DNA from: Streptomyces syringium
Lineage (GTDB): Bacteria; Actinomycetota; Actinomycetes; Streptomycetales; Streptomycetaceae
Assembly (NCBI RefSeq): GCF_017876625.1
Contig: NZ_JAGIOH010000001.1
Coordinates: forward strand, 1,054,001 to 1,118,000
Reading direction: 5' to 3'
DNA length: 64,000 nt
The notes beneath the pieces are model-generated. The model was given only the letters and a program-made list of their open reading frames with translations. It was not told the DNA's origin and did no database searches. Below are positions 35,718 through 44,619 of the stretch, piece after piece. Position numbers and translations under genes: made by a program. The stretch's first letter is position 1. Every line of letters begins with the position of its first letter.

Positions 35718-37745
35718 TCAGTAGCTGGGGCTGCCCGACGGGACGGGCGCGACGGCGCGGTCACCGAACGCGGTCCACGGGCGCCAGCCGCTGCCGGGCC
35801 GGTCCTGTACCCGGGTGCGTATCCGCCCTTGGGCGGTCACGGCGAAGACGTGCGTCCTTCCGGTGGCATCGGTCGTGGCCGTGGGCACGGCGGCGAGCCG
35901 GACGCCGGGCTCGCCGAAGTCGTCAGCAGGGTCCCAGCTGCCGCCGGGGGTGGCCTGCCGGCGGTGGCTGAGCCGTGCGCCGCCAGGAGACAGGGCGAAG
36001 GCGTCGAGCCTGCCGTCGGCGTCGGCGACGAGTGCCGGGGCCGTGGCGGTCCAGCCGAACATCGGCTGCCAGCCGTCCCAGCCTCCGCTCGGCACGGTCT
36101 GACGCCGGGAGAACGTCGCCACTCCGGACGGGGCCGTCGCGGCGACGGTGAGCCTGCCGCTGCCGTCGCGTGCCACGCGTGGCACAGTCCCGGCCGCGGT
36201 GCCGAAGCGGTTCCACTGCGCCCAGGCGCCGCCCGGTGTCTCCTGCCACCGGTGGTAGATCCCGGCGCCCCCGGGTGCGAGGGCGAAGACTTCCAACCGA
36301 CCGTCGGCGTTGGCTGTGACGACGGGCGGTGCGCCCGCGGGCCCGCCGAAGGCGCCGTCCCACGCGTCCCAGGCCAGCGATCCGGGTGAGGCCTGCCGTC
36401 GCCGGGCAATGCCCGTGCCGCCCGGGCCGAGCGCGAAGGCCTCCAGTCTGCCGCCGGCGTCGCGGGCGACGGCGGGGGCCGCGCCTGCCGGGCCGCCGAA
36501 CTCCTCCCAGTCGTGCCAGCTGCCGTCCGGCCGCTGCACCCGGTGGTGCAGGTTGGCACCGCCCGGGGCGAGGGAGAACACCTCCAGCCTGCCGTCGGCA
36601 TTGGTGCCGAGCGTGGGAACCGCCCCGGCCGGGCCGCCGAACGACTCCCACGGCGACCATGTGTCGGCCTGCGGGTCGAGTTGGACGCGGCGCAGCAGTG
36701 AACCGTCGCTCGCGTCCTGCGCGAACACGGTCAGCCGACCGGCGACATCCAGGCCGGCGACGGGGTTGTCGGCGCTCTGCCAGGGCGGTGGTGCGTCCCG
36801 CCACTGCAAGGGGGCCAGGTACAGCCCTTGGTGGAACCAGCCCGCGGCACTCGTATGCCACTGCTGTCCGTCGGCGACCACCTCGACCGCGTGACCGGGC
36901 ACATGGCCCGCGTAACCGTCGAGACCGAAGGAGAACGGGTTCCGGGACGCGAACACGTCCGTGCCGTCGTAGCCGTTGCGGGGCCCGATGAACAGGTAGT
37001 ACCAGCCGTCCCGCTCGACGACGAAGGGCGACTCGGTGACCGATACCGTCGCGGCGGTGGTCGCGTCGGTGAACGCGATTCCTGGTTCGCTCCAGCGCAA
37101 CAGGTCATCGGAGCGCCGGAAGGCCACCACGTGCCGGCCGTCCTGGCCGGACAGTTCGGTGTAGTACATCACCCACTGGCCGGCGATCCTCACCACCATC
37201 GGGTCGCGCGCCACGCGCCCCCGGAAGAGCGGGCCGGTGGGGATCCGCGTCCAGGTGAACAGGTCGGTCGAGGTGGCGAGATTGATCGCGGCACCGCTCC
37301 GGCCACCGGCGGCATAGAACATCCAGTACGTGCCGCCCGCCTCGATGACGTGCGGCGCCCACAGGTGCTCCTCTCCGAAATAGGCCCGGTCGACGGTCAG
37401 CGCGTCGGCGTGCGTGGTCCACGGTCCGTAGGGATCCGGGGCGGAGGCATGGGCGAAGGAGACCTCGGCCGCGCTGTCGGGGGCCTGTCCGGGAGGCGCG
37501 ACGGCACCGACGATGCCGAACAGGTGCCACCGGCCCGCTGCCTTGATCAGCGTGTGATCGTTCAGGTAGCGACGCCCACCGGGGGTGGACGGGTCGTGGA
37601 CGTGCGTGAAGGGCCCCGCGCCGATCCACCGGTGGGGCGTGGGCGGCGCCGCGGTGGCGACCGCGCCGCCCACGGCCCCCGGCAGTGCGAGGGCGCCGGC
37701 CGCGGCGTAGCCCTGGAGCAGACGACGTCTGCTGATCGGATGCAT
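35718..37745 (-). CDS. Secreted GH43-like hydrolase with C-terminal seven-bladed PLL-type propeller
   Basis: A 675-residue exported enzyme. The leader has a Tat motif (SRRRLLQG). Residues about 40-330 form a five-bladed propeller of the GH43/GH32 type: NDHTLIK, EEHLWAPHV, ARDPMVV and TESPFVV give the expected acidic residues. Residues about 340-675 hold seven repeats of the form (N/D)xxGRLxxFAL (PLL/DUF346-type lectin propeller). It should cleave arabinan, xylan or fructan-like sugars while the propeller binds glycans. GGGAGGA precedes the ATG. It is the third of three neighbouring genes with this C-terminal module and the most divergent. Confidence 0.83.
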   Translation of the reverse strand: MHPISRRRLLQGYAAAGALALPGAVGGAVATAAPPTPHRWIGAGPFTHVHDPSTPGGRRYLNDHTLIKAAGRWHLFGIVGAVAPPGQAPDSAAEVSFAHASAPDPYGPWTTHADALTVDRAYFGEEHLWAPHVIEAGGTYWMFYAAGGRSGAAINLATSTDLFTWTRIPTGPLFRGRVARDPMVVRIAGQWVMYYTELSGQDGRHVVAFRRSDDLLRWSEPGIAFTDATTAATVSVTESPFVVERDGWYYLFIGPRNGYDGTDVFASRNPFSFGLDGYAGHVPGHAVEVVADGQQWHTSAAGWFHQGLYLAPLQWRDAPPPWQSADNPVAGLDVAGRLTVFAQDASDGSLLRRVQLDPQADTWSPWESFGGPAGAVPTLGTNADGRLEVFSLAPGGANLHHRVQRPDGSWHDWEEFGGPAGAAPAVARDAGGRLEAFALGPGGTGIARRRQASPGSLAWDAWDGAFGGPAGAPPVVTANADGRLEVFALAPGGAGIYHRWQETPGGAWAQWNRFGTAAGTVPRVARDGSGRLTVAATAPSGVATFSRRQTVPSGGWDGWQPMFGWTATAPALVADADGRLDAFALSPGGARLSHRRQATPGGSWDPADDFGEPGVRLAAVPTATTDATGRTHVFAVTAQGRIRTRVQDRPGSGWRPWTAFGDRAVAPVPSGSPSY

Positions 37746-37765
37746 GAAATCCTCCCGCAGGGGTG

Positions 37766-37804
37766 CCGCGGCCGGCCGGGCGTCGTCGCCCCGGCCGGCC
37801 GCGG
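37766..37804 (-). terminator. 15-bp perfect hairpin between the lysozyme-like and GH43-like genes
   Basis: A 15-bp GC-only stem (37766-37780 with 37790-37804) and 9-base loop sits 8 bases after the stop at 37812 and just before the ribosome-binding site of the next gene. It could terminate or attenuate transcription into the GH43-like gene. Confidence 0.7.
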
Positions 37805-37811
37805 TGTCGGG

Positions 37812-39332
37812 TCACTTGGTGGGCGGGCCGGAAGTGCTGTTGAGCCAGGCCCATTCGGACCAGGTGCTGAAGCCGGTCTGCCACCTGTGGTGCACTCCGG
37901 CCTGGCTCATCCCGAAGACCTCGATGCGACCGTCGGCATTCGCCGTGGCACTGATCTCGGTGCCGCCGGTTCCGAAGGTGTCCCAGTCGGCATAGGAGGC
38001 GTTCACGCCCTTCTGCCAGATGTGCATGGCGGCATCACCATTGACGGCGAAGACCTCCACCCGCCCGTCGGGACTGCGGTCGCTGGTGAGCCGGGAGTTC
38101 GCAGGACCGTGGGTGGGCTCCCAGCCGGACCAACTGGTCGGACTCGTCTGGTACCGGTGGAACACTCCCACCGGACCGGAAGCGAACACCTCCAAGCGGC
38201 CGTCCGCGTTGTGGTCGACGGTCACGTCATGACCGCCACCGCCGAAGTCCTCCCACTGCGACCACCCACCATTGACAGCCGTCTGATACAGATGCTGGAA
38301 CGTGCTCCCATTGAGCGCGAACACCTCGAGACGGCCGTCGACGGCCTTCTCCATCTTCACCCGGCTGCCTTCAGGACCACCGCCCGTGGGCTCCCACGTC
38401 GACCAACCGCCGTTCGGAGCGTCCTGATACCGGTGGAACACCCCCTTCGGCCCCGAAGCGAACACCTCGATACGACCATCGGCGTTGACCCCCGCGGCCA
38501 CGCTGCTCCCGCCGGTACCGAACTCCTCCCAGTCCGACCAGGCGCCGGACGGGGAGAGCTGATAGCGGTGCTGGGCGATGTCGCCATTGATGGCGAACGC
38601 TTCCAGACGCCCGTCGGCATTCGAGGCGATGGCGAGCTGCCCGTTGCCGGGTCCGCCCAGCCGCTCCCACTCCGACCAGCCGCCGTTGACCTGGGTCTGC
38701 CAGGCGTGATGCACCCCGTCGGCCCCCGCCGCGAACACCTCCAGCCGGCCGTCGGCCGACCGCGCGGACACCACCCGGCCCGACTCCTGGGGGTACACCA
38801 ACGGTGCGGGCCCGGGGCCCGGACGCCCGAGACGCGCTACCGCGGCGCGTGCGACGTCCATGTGCCGCCGGTGATGGCCCATGACGTACGTGGACCACGG
38901 CTGCCAGTTCTTCCCCTGGTTGGAGATGCGGAAGGCCTCGTTCGCATTGCACTGGGCGTCGTAGGCGCAGGCGTCGTCGACCTCCGCATGCCAGTAGTTG
39001 TTGATCTGCCACAGGCCGCGGTCGGTCGACGCGGGGCTGTTGCCCGTCGTGTTGGACGCGGACGGGTTGCAGCTCGACTCGGCCAGTGCGACGGCGACGG
39101 CGAGTTCCAGAGCCTCGCCACGCCAGCCCGCGTTGTAGCCGACCTGGGCGCACAGGTCACTCGCGTCCGCCTGTGCCGGTGAGGCGCCGATGACCAGGCC
39201 CGCCGCGGCGAGCAGCGGAGCCAGCACCGACACGACGACACGGCGGCAGGCGCTTCTGGCCGGCGAGGCCGTTCTCGCTCGCCGGGATTGCGGGATCGAT
39301 ATCAACTGCTGCCCCTTCAGGTGGCCGGTCAT
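37812..39332 (-). CDS. Secreted lysozyme-like transglycosylase with C-terminal PLL-type propeller
   Basis: A 506-residue exported protein. A signal peptide (about 28-56) is followed by an SLT/lysozyme-like domain at about 57-170: ALAESSCNP with Glu85 as probable catalytic acid, then STDRGLWQINNYWH, and Cys pairs. Residues about 185-506 carry seven DGR(L/I/V)E(V/A)F repeats, a PLL-type lectin propeller. It probably cuts peptidoglycan glycan strands. Its ATG overlaps the stop of the M23 gene by four bases (39329-39332). TTG 39305, with AAGGGG before it, is an alternative start. Confidence 0.83.
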   Translation of the reverse strand: MTGHLKGQQLISIPQSRRARTASPARSACRRVVVSVLAPLLAAAGLVIGASPAQADASDLCAQVGYNAGWRGEALELAVAVALAESSCNPSASNTTGNSPASTDRGLWQINNYWHAEVDDACAYDAQCNANEAFRISNQGKNWQPWSTYVMGHHRRHMDVARAAVARLGRPGPGPAPLVYPQESGRVVSARSADGRLEVFAAGADGVHHAWQTQVNGGWSEWERLGGPGNGQLAIASNADGRLEAFAINGDIAQHRYQLSPSGAWSDWEEFGTGGSSVAAGVNADGRIEVFASGPKGVFHRYQDAPNGGWSTWEPTGGGPEGSRVKMEKAVDGRLEVFALNGSTFQHLYQTAVNGGWSQWEDFGGGGHDVTVDHNADGRLEVFASGPVGVFHRYQTSPTSWSGWEPTHGPANSRLTSDRSPDGRVEVFAVNGDAAMHIWQKGVNASYADWDTFGTGGTEISATANADGRIEVFGMSQAGVHHRWQTGFSTWSEWAWLNSTSGPPTK

Positions 39333-40852
39333 GTCATGGGGGGACCGGAGGTGCTGTTCACCCAGGCCCATTTCGACCAGGTACTGAACCCGGTCTGCCA
39401 CTTGTGGTGGACTCCCGCCTGGCTGGTGCCGAAGACCTCGATGCGGCCGTCGGCATTGGTGGCGGCAGTGATCTCGGTTCCGCCGGTGCCGAATTCGTCC
39501 CAGTCGCTGTAGGGAGCGTTGACGCTCTTCTGCCAGATGTGCGCGGCGGTCTCACCGTTGATGGCGAAGACCTCCACCCGCCCGTCAGCGGTGCGGTCGC
39601 TCGTGAGCCGGGAGTTGGCGGGGCCTCGGGTGGGCTCCCACTCCGACCAGCTGGTGGGGCTTGTCTGGTACCGGTGGAAGACCCCCACTGGTCCCGAAGC
39701 GAACACCTCCAGGCGGCCGTCCGCGTTGTGGTCGACGGTCACGTCATGACCGCCGCCACCGAAGTCCTCCCACTGCGACCAGCCACCATTGACAGCCGTC
39801 TGATACAGATGCTGGAACGTGCTCCCGTTGAGCGCGAACACCTCAAGGCGGCCGTCAGGGGCCTTCTCCATCTTCACCCGGCTGCCGGCCGGGCCACCGC
39901 CCGTGGGCTCCCACGTCGACCAGCCGCTGTTGGGCGCGGTCTGATATCGGTGGAAGACACCCACCGGCCCGGAGGCGAACACCTCGATACGCCCATCAGC
40001 GTTGACTCCGGCGGCGACACTGCTTCCACCGGTACCGAAGTCCTCCCAGTCCGACCAGGCTCCGGACGGTGTCAGCTGGTAGCGGTGCTGGACGGTGTCG
40101 CCGTTGACCGCGAAGGCCTCCAGCCGGCCATCGGCATTGGGAGCGACCGCCAGCTGCGCGTCAGCGGGGCCGCCCAGCCGCTCCCACTCCGACCAGCCGC
40201 CGTTGACCTGGGTCTGCCAGGCGTGATGCACCCCGTCGGCCCCCGCCGCGAACACCTCCAGCCGGCCGTCGGCCGACCGGGCCGACACCACCCGGCCCGA
40301 CTCCACCGGATACACCAACGGCGGGGGTCCGGGGCGTCTGCCCGGCGTGCACGGTATGGTCACGCCGCGTTCCGCGAGGTAGGGAACGGGGTCGATGCCA
40401 TGCCTCATGCTGGTGTCGCGTCGCACGCGCAGATGGAGGTGGGGGCCGTCGGCCTGGCCTTCCGCGCCCATGAGCGCGATGCGCTGACCGGCCGTCACCC
40501 GCTCGCCCACGGCCACGTCCCGGTGGTACATGTGCCCGTACTCGGTCACCGTTCCGTCGGGGTGCAGGATGCGGATCCACTGGCCGTAGCCGTCGGCGGG
40601 GCCGGAGTTGATGACCTCGCCGTCGCCCACGGCATGGATCGGAGTGCCGTGAGGGGCGGCGATGTCGATGCCGTCGTGATCGCGAGCGCCGCCGTAGGGA
40701 TCGGAAATGAAGCCGGTCGTCGGGCAGGAGGCGGCGTATCCGGCTGCCTGGGCTCGCGCGGCGGCCGGGGATGTCGTCACCAACGACGGCAATACGGTGA
40801 CTGCCGCCGCGAGAACGAGGCGCAGCGCACGTCTGGAAAGACCGTGTAGCAC
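39329..40852 (-). CDS. Secreted M23 peptidase with C-terminal PLL-type propeller
   Basis: A 507-residue exported zinc endopeptidase. A signal peptide (1-33) is followed by the M23/LytM domain at about 40-165: His59 and Asp63 in HDGID, His107 in EYGHM, His138 and His140 in GPHLHLRV. These coordinate zinc and cut peptidoglycan cross-bridges. From about 185 to the end there are seven DGR(L/I/V)E(V/A)F repeats, about 89 percent identical by eye to those of the next gene. GTG 40852 follows GGAAGGA. It is the first gene of a coupled pair with the lysozyme-like gene. Confidence 0.88.
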   Translation of the reverse strand: MLHGLSRRALRLVLAAAVTVLPSLVTTSPAAARAQAAGYAASCPTTGFISDPYGGARDHDGIDIAAPHGTPIHAVGDGEVINSGPADGYGQWIRILHPDGTVTEYGHMYHRDVAVGERVTAGQRIALMGAEGQADGPHLHLRVRRDTSMRHGIDPVPYLAERGVTIPCTPGRRPGPPPLVYPVESGRVVSARSADGRLEVFAAGADGVHHAWQTQVNGGWSEWERLGGPADAQLAVAPNADGRLEAFAVNGDTVQHRYQLTPSGAWSDWEDFGTGGSSVAAGVNADGRIEVFASGPVGVFHRYQTAPNSGWSTWEPTGGGPAGSRVKMEKAPDGRLEVFALNGSTFQHLYQTAVNGGWSQWEDFGGGGHDVTVDHNADGRLEVFASGPVGVFHRYQTSPTSWSEWEPTRGPANSRLTSDRTADGRVEVFAINGETAAHIWQKSVNAPYSDWDEFGTGGTEITAATNADGRIEVFGTSQAGVHHKWQTGFSTWSKWAWVNSTSGPPMT

Positions 40853-41025
40853 GTGGCGTCCTTCCCCCTCGGGGTCATGTCGGAACGGACGGGTGGGGCA
40901 CGGTCGCGGCTCGTTGAGCGACGACTCGCCCGCACCGGCGGGGTGGACGCTAGCCACGGCCGCCCGCTGGGAGCACCGGGAACGCTACGGATTGACAAGG
41001 CGACGTCCGCGACGACCGGGGTACC

Positions 41026-41100
41026 GGCCGTTCAGGGGGGCGTCGGCCGTCCAAGGGGTGTCGGCCGTTGGAGGCGCCTCGGCCGTTCGACGCGAAAGGG
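41026..41100. repeat. Four GGCCGT-containing direct repeats upstream of the M23 gene
   Basis: GGCCGT recurs at 41026, 41045, 41063 and 41081, with 18-19-base spacing and partly conserved flanks (TCGGCCGT). They lie 174-250 bases upstream of the M23 start. The periodic arrangement suits cooperative protein binding. Confidence 0.5.
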
Positions 41101-41162
41101 ACGGGGCGGAGAAAAGGGCCGCGACCGTTCCGGCAAAGCGGGCCCCGTCGCCCGCGATATGG

Positions 41163-41190
41163 CAATGTCCCCTCACGGGAGGGGACATTG
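41163..41190 (-). terminator. Hairpin terminator after the 129-residue hypothetical gene
   Basis: A perfect 12-bp stem (41163-41174 with 41179-41190) with a 4-base loop lies just after the stop at 41195 on the minus strand. Its composition is not purely GC. Confidence 0.75.
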
Positions 41191-41194
41191 TGGA

Positions 41195-41584
41195 CTACTT
41201 GGCGCGTGCCCTGCGGCCCTTTGGCGGCTCACATTCCTTCGCGGCTGCGATGAAGGGATTGAGCGCGTCATGGAGCTTATTCAGCGAGTCGGGCCCGAGC
41301 TCGATCTGGTAATACTGGACAGACGGGACCAACCTGGTTTCGAATTCGCTGCTTCCGTCCTCGTCGCTCTTCGCGGCCCCCGCCCGGACTTCCATACCCG
41401 GGACCGCGAACGTGTGCAGATGGACGTCCCCGGTCACGGTCGGATCGAGGTCGTCGTAGGCTTCGACCTTCACCCATATCTCCTGGGTGAAGGACTGGTC
41501 CCCTACCGTCAGTGTTCTGCCTCCCTTCTGCACACCCGGCTCGCCTTGCCGCGATTCGTCTACCTCAATAAACCTGGTACCCAT
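41195..41584 (-). CDS. Hypothetical cytoplasmic protein
   Basis: A 129-residue acidic soluble protein without signal peptide or membrane segment. It has FTQEIWVKVEAYDDLDP, then VHLHTFAVPGMEVRAG, and a basic KGRRARAK tail. I do not recognise the family. GAGAAGGGGC lies just before ATG 41584, supporting a real gene, and a strong terminator follows it. It is a monocistronic unit between the wall-enzyme genes and a secreted protein. Confidence 0.65.
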   Translation of the reverse strand: MGTRFIEVDESRQGEPGVQKGGRTLTVGDQSFTQEIWVKVEAYDDLDPTVTGDVHLHTFAVPGMEVRAGAAKSDEDGSSEFETRLVPSVQYYQIELGPDSLNKLHDALNPFIAAAKECEPPKGRRARAK

Positions 41585-41879
41585 CAACGCCCCTTCTCAA
41601 GAACGACCAAATCCTAGCCGCTGCTGGGGAGTTGTACTCAATCGGGAAGACGCCGGGAGGCCGCCACTGCTCCGGACATCCTTATGCCGTCTCAATGGGC
41701 GAGTCGACGGCAGCGGATGCCGGCCGCGGATGAGGGTGTGTACGAAGCCGAGAGGCTGCGCCATCTGCCACTCCGGGGGTGCCTGAGACGGTTGCCGGCC
41801 CATCCCGGCCGGCATCGTCGTCACCGGCGTCGGGCAGTGTGCGGATATCGCGGTGCTGCCCGGCGCCGACGAGTGCGTG
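41585..41879. other. Intergenic region, nothing assigned
   Basis: A 295-base gap between two minus-strand genes. The first 60 bases are relatively AT-rich and may contain the promoter of the 129-residue gene. The rest shows no gene, repeat or clear hairpin that I can support. Confidence 0.4.
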
Positions 41880-42419
41880 TCAGTCCCAGGGGTTGGCCGG
41901 CTGATCGTTGATGGCTGTCCAGAAACGGGTACCGGCAGGGACGTCACCGTAGGCCCAGTAGCTCCAGCCGCCCGAGCTCTCAAGGCCGGGGCCGTATCTG
42001 CCGTCGTGGAACTCGGCCATGCGCCAGCCGGGCCCGAAGCTGTTCGCACAGACTCCGTCGGCGACCGCGCGGCTGGTCAGGCGGGTGCCGCGGAGCGGGC
42101 CGGTGGCCGCGACCACTCCGCGCGCCCAGCCCGCGTAGAAGCCGGGCGTGATGCCGGCGGGGGCCGGTCGGCCGTCGATTCTCAGGCAGAGCAAGGGCAG
42201 CGCTGTGGCCGTGGAGGTGTCGCCCAGGTAGGGGTTGCTCAGAGGGCCGCCGCCCACCTGGACCGTTCCACTGGGGCCGTCCGCGAGCAGAGTCCAGGTC
42301 ATGGCCTTCCCGTTGGCGTCCCCGGAGGGAGTCGCGGCTGCCGCGGTCGGGGTCATGGTGCTTCCCGCCACAGCCAGCGCCGCTGCACCGAGAGCGAGGG
42401 CCGTCTTCACCGAGCGCAT
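41880..42419 (-). CDS. Secreted protein of unknown function
   Basis: A 179-residue exported protein (signal peptide about 1-29, ending AAAATPS). The mature part is Gly- and Trp-rich, with YLGDTSTATALPLLCLRIDGRP, FYAGWARG and SSGGWSYWAYGDVPAGTRFW. The last stretch resembles segments of other secreted actinobacterial proteins, but I cannot name the family. GAGGAG before the ATG confirms the start. Confidence 0.7.
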   Translation of the reverse strand: MRSVKTALALGAAALAVAGSTMTPTAAAATPSGDANGKAMTWTLLADGPSGTVQVGGGPLSNPYLGDTSTATALPLLCLRIDGRPAPAGITPGFYAGWARGVVAATGPLRGTRLTSRAVADGVCANSFGPGWRMAEFHDGRYGPGLESSGGWSYWAYGDVPAGTRFWTAINDQPANPWD

Positions 42420-42553
42420 GATTTCTCCTCACGGACGTGGCCTGAGAGATATGGCGCGACGGTCGGGATTCTCCACGCTCTTCACAAGATGCCCAAGGGG
42501 GGAACCGGACACCGCGCCGGGGGCCGCGCGTCGTCACCCCTGCCCCTCTGGGT

Positions 42554-42582
42554 GAACACCCCCGGCCCTGCTGGGGGTGTTC
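42554..42582 (-). terminator. Terminator downstream of the beta-lactamase gene
   Basis: A perfect 10-bp stem (42554-42563 with 42573-42582) with a 9-base loop lies about 43 bases after the beta-lactamase stop on the minus strand. A GTCGCC hexamer repeat lies between the stop and the hairpin (about 42590-42616). Confidence 0.7.
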
Positions 42583-42624
42583 GTGTTGCTGTCGCCGTCG
42601 CCGTCGCCGTCGCCGGGCGGAAAG

Positions 42625-43551
42625 TCAGGACAGGGTGCCGGTGACCACGGAGGCCGCTTCCGCGATCAGTTTGTTGTCGTAGGGGGCGTCTTTCTTGTTG
42701 CGGTTGGACATGATCGCCATGACGATGGGGGCGGCATCGGGCGGCCACACCACGGCGATGTCGTTGCGGGTGCCGTAGCCTTGGCCGGCTCCGGTCTTGT
42801 CGCCGACCACCCAGCCCTTGGGCACCCCGGCCCTGATGAGCTCGTTTCCGGTGGTGTTGGTCCGCAGCAACTTCGTGAGCCGGGCTTTTTCGCTCTTGCC
42901 GAGGGCGTCTCCGAGAACGTACGCGCGCAGGTCCTTGGCCAGTGCTCGCGGTGTGCTGGTGTCCTGGGTCCCGCCGGGGGCCCACCGGTTCAGCTCGGGC
43001 TCGCGGCGCTCCATCCGGGTCTCGTGGTCACCCATCTCCTCGAGTGCGGCGTCGAGGGCCTTGGGGCCGCCGAGCGCGTCGAGCAGCAGATTGCCCGCGG
43101 TGTTGTCGCTGAAGCGGACGGCGGCGTCACACAGCTCGTCCAGACTCATTCCGGTCTCGACGTGCTTCTCCGTCACTGGGGAGTAGTCGACCAGATCGTC
43201 CTTGGAGTACGTGACCACCCGGTCCATCCCGCTCAGCGAATATTTTCGCAGCACGGCGCCGGCGGCCAGCGCCTTGAACGTGGAGGCATGGGCGAACCGC
43301 TCGCCATCGTTGTAGGCCACTTCGCGCCCGGTGGCGGTGTCGATGGCATAGACGCCCAGCCGCGCGTCGAACTTGCGCTCAAGCTCCTTGAATTCGCCGG
43401 CGAACGGCTTCGTGGCAGTGCTCGGCCTCGTCGTCGCGGCGGACGGGGACGACGAGGCCGGGGAGCCGCCTTGGCCGCACGCTGTGAGCGGGACGAGGGC
43501 GAGCGCGGCGAGCGCGCCGACAACAGCGCGGCGGGCACGAGTGTGCTGCAT
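42625..43551 (-). CDS. bla: Class A beta-lactamase lipoprotein
   Basis: A 308-residue serine beta-lactamase. The lipobox LTAC (Cys25) suggests a lipid-anchored form, as known in some Streptomyces. All class A motifs are intact: STFK at 90-93, SDN at 148-150, the omega-loop EPELN at 184-188 with the general-base Glu184, and KTG at 252-254. It hydrolyses penicillins. It is divergent from a LysR-type regulator gene, 165 bases away. This bla / LysR / serine-protein layout is the one described for Streptomyces cacaoi blaL-blaA-blaB. Confidence 0.95.
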   Translation of the reverse strand: MQHTRARRAVVGALAALALVPLTACGQGGSPASSSPSAATTRPSTATKPFAGEFKELERKFDARLGVYAIDTATGREVAYNDGERFAHASTFKALAAGAVLRKYSLSGMDRVVTYSKDDLVDYSPVTEKHVETGMSLDELCDAAVRFSDNTAGNLLLDALGGPKALDAALEEMGDHETRMERREPELNRWAPGGTQDTSTPRALAKDLRAYVLGDALGKSEKARLTKLLRTNTTGNELIRAGVPKGWVVGDKTGAGQGYGTRNDIAVVWPPDAAPIVMAIMSNRNKKDAPYDNKLIAEAASVVTGTLS

Positions 43552-43689
43552 GGTCCAAACCTCCAGGGGCGCCCACAGCGCGGGCGCGTCGGGGACGGGT
43601 GACGCGGCCGTCCCGGTACGTGGTCATGACTGCCCGACCACCCTCGCCTTCGGGCGGCCATGCGGTCCAATACGCTTGTGCGCCGTTCC

Positions 43690-43704
43690 ATGCAGATTCG
43701 GCAT
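43690..43704. promoter_or_regulatory. Putative LysR operator (T-N11-A dyad)
   Basis: ATGC-N7-GCAT fits the T-N11-A LysR box. It lies 13 bases before the preferred GTG start of the regulator gene and within the bla intergenic region, as expected for an autoregulated divergent promoter. Confidence 0.5.
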
Positions 43705-43716
43705 AGAGTTCGGGGT

Positions 43717-44619
43717 GTGGATCTGGTCGGGGCATGTCGCGCGTTCGTCAGCGTCAGCAAGCACGGCAGCTTCACCGTCGGAGCGTCCGCTGCCCGGATG
43801 TCCCAGTCGGTGGCCAGCCGTCGCGTCGCGGCGCTGGAAGAACATTTCGGGGAGCAACTGTTCGAGCGCACGTCACGGCGGGCCGTCCTCACCCCCTTCG
43901 GCCGGGATTTGCTGCCGGTGGCCAGGCAGCTCGTGCAGGCGGCCGATGTGCTGCTCCACGAGGCGGAAGCCGCCAAGAGCAAGCCGTGGCGGCTCGCGAT
44001 GCCCGGCACCTGCTCCACGGTCGACCTCGCGCGCCTCGTCGCCGACGCGCGGGGGCACGGTGTCACGCTCGACGTCCGCAGCGCGGAGCCCGCGCAGCGC
44101 AGGGAACTCCTCCACGCGCAGCAGGTACGTGCCGCCCTGCTCGCGGTGCCGTCGGACGAGGCGGTGTGGTCCGTGCCGCTCGGGCTCGCCGCAACGCGGG
44201 ACACCGGCGTGCAGCGCGTCTACCTGGAGACTCTGCGGGTCGGACGGGGCTCGCCCGACCCGGCTCGTCGTATCTGGCTGCAGCCGGAGGACGACGTACC
44301 GCACATCCGGGATCCGTTGGCGCGGCTGCGCGACGCGGTCGGCCTCCGGCCCGCGCAGCTCGTCGTAGCGGCCGACCTGACGACCGCCGCGGCGGAGGTC
44401 CTCTGCACCCGCGACCTGCTGTTGTGCTCTCCCGCACAGGCCGAGGAACTCGCCCTCGGCTGGCGTCCCATCGGCGAGATCACTCTGCGCCGCGGGTACG
44501 CGCTCGCCATCGCCGCGGACGGCAATCCCCAGCCCGTCGAAGCGCGCCTGGGGGACGCCATCGCCCGCTGCCTCGGCGCGGACACCCTGACGGGAACCGC
44601 GGAAGGGACGACGACGTGA
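43717..44619 (+). CDS. LysR-type regulator of the divergent beta-lactamase (BlaA-like)
   Basis: A 300-residue transcription factor. The N-terminal winged helix (about 1-60) has FVSVSKHGSFTVGASAARMSQSVASRRVAALEEHFGEQLFERT, the typical LysR helix-turn-helix, and a periplasmic-binding-like effector domain follows. It likely activates or represses the divergent bla gene. GTG 43717 is preferred because a T-N11-A dyad lies just upstream; an ATG at 43660 would bury that site in coding sequence. Its stop overlaps the next gene start by four bases. Confidence 0.9.
   Translation: MDLVGACRAFVSVSKHGSFTVGASAARMSQSVASRRVAALEEHFGEQLFERTSRRAVLTPFGRDLLPVARQLVQAADVLLHEAEAAKSKPWRLAMPGTCSTVDLARLVADARGHGVTLDVRSAEPAQRRELLHAQQVRAALLAVPSDEAVWSVPLGLAATRDTGVQRVYLETLRVGRGSPDPARRIWLQPEDDVPHIRDPLARLRDAVGLRPAQLVVAADLTTAAAEVLCTRDLLLCSPAQAEELALGWRPIGEITLRRGYALAIAADGNPQPVEARLGDAIARCLGADTLTGTAEGTTT

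Noticed and set aside
36828..39182. Long plus-strand open frame through the lectin-enzyme genes
   Set aside because: Opposite the M23/lysozyme/GH43 genes; its apparent repeats mirror the propeller repeats on the other strand.
42590..42616. GTCGCC hexamer repeat as a possible CRISPR or iteron
   Set aside because: Only four contiguous hexamers with no spacers; a simple slippage repeat after the beta-lactamase stop. A similar hexamer run occurs in coding DNA near 51390.
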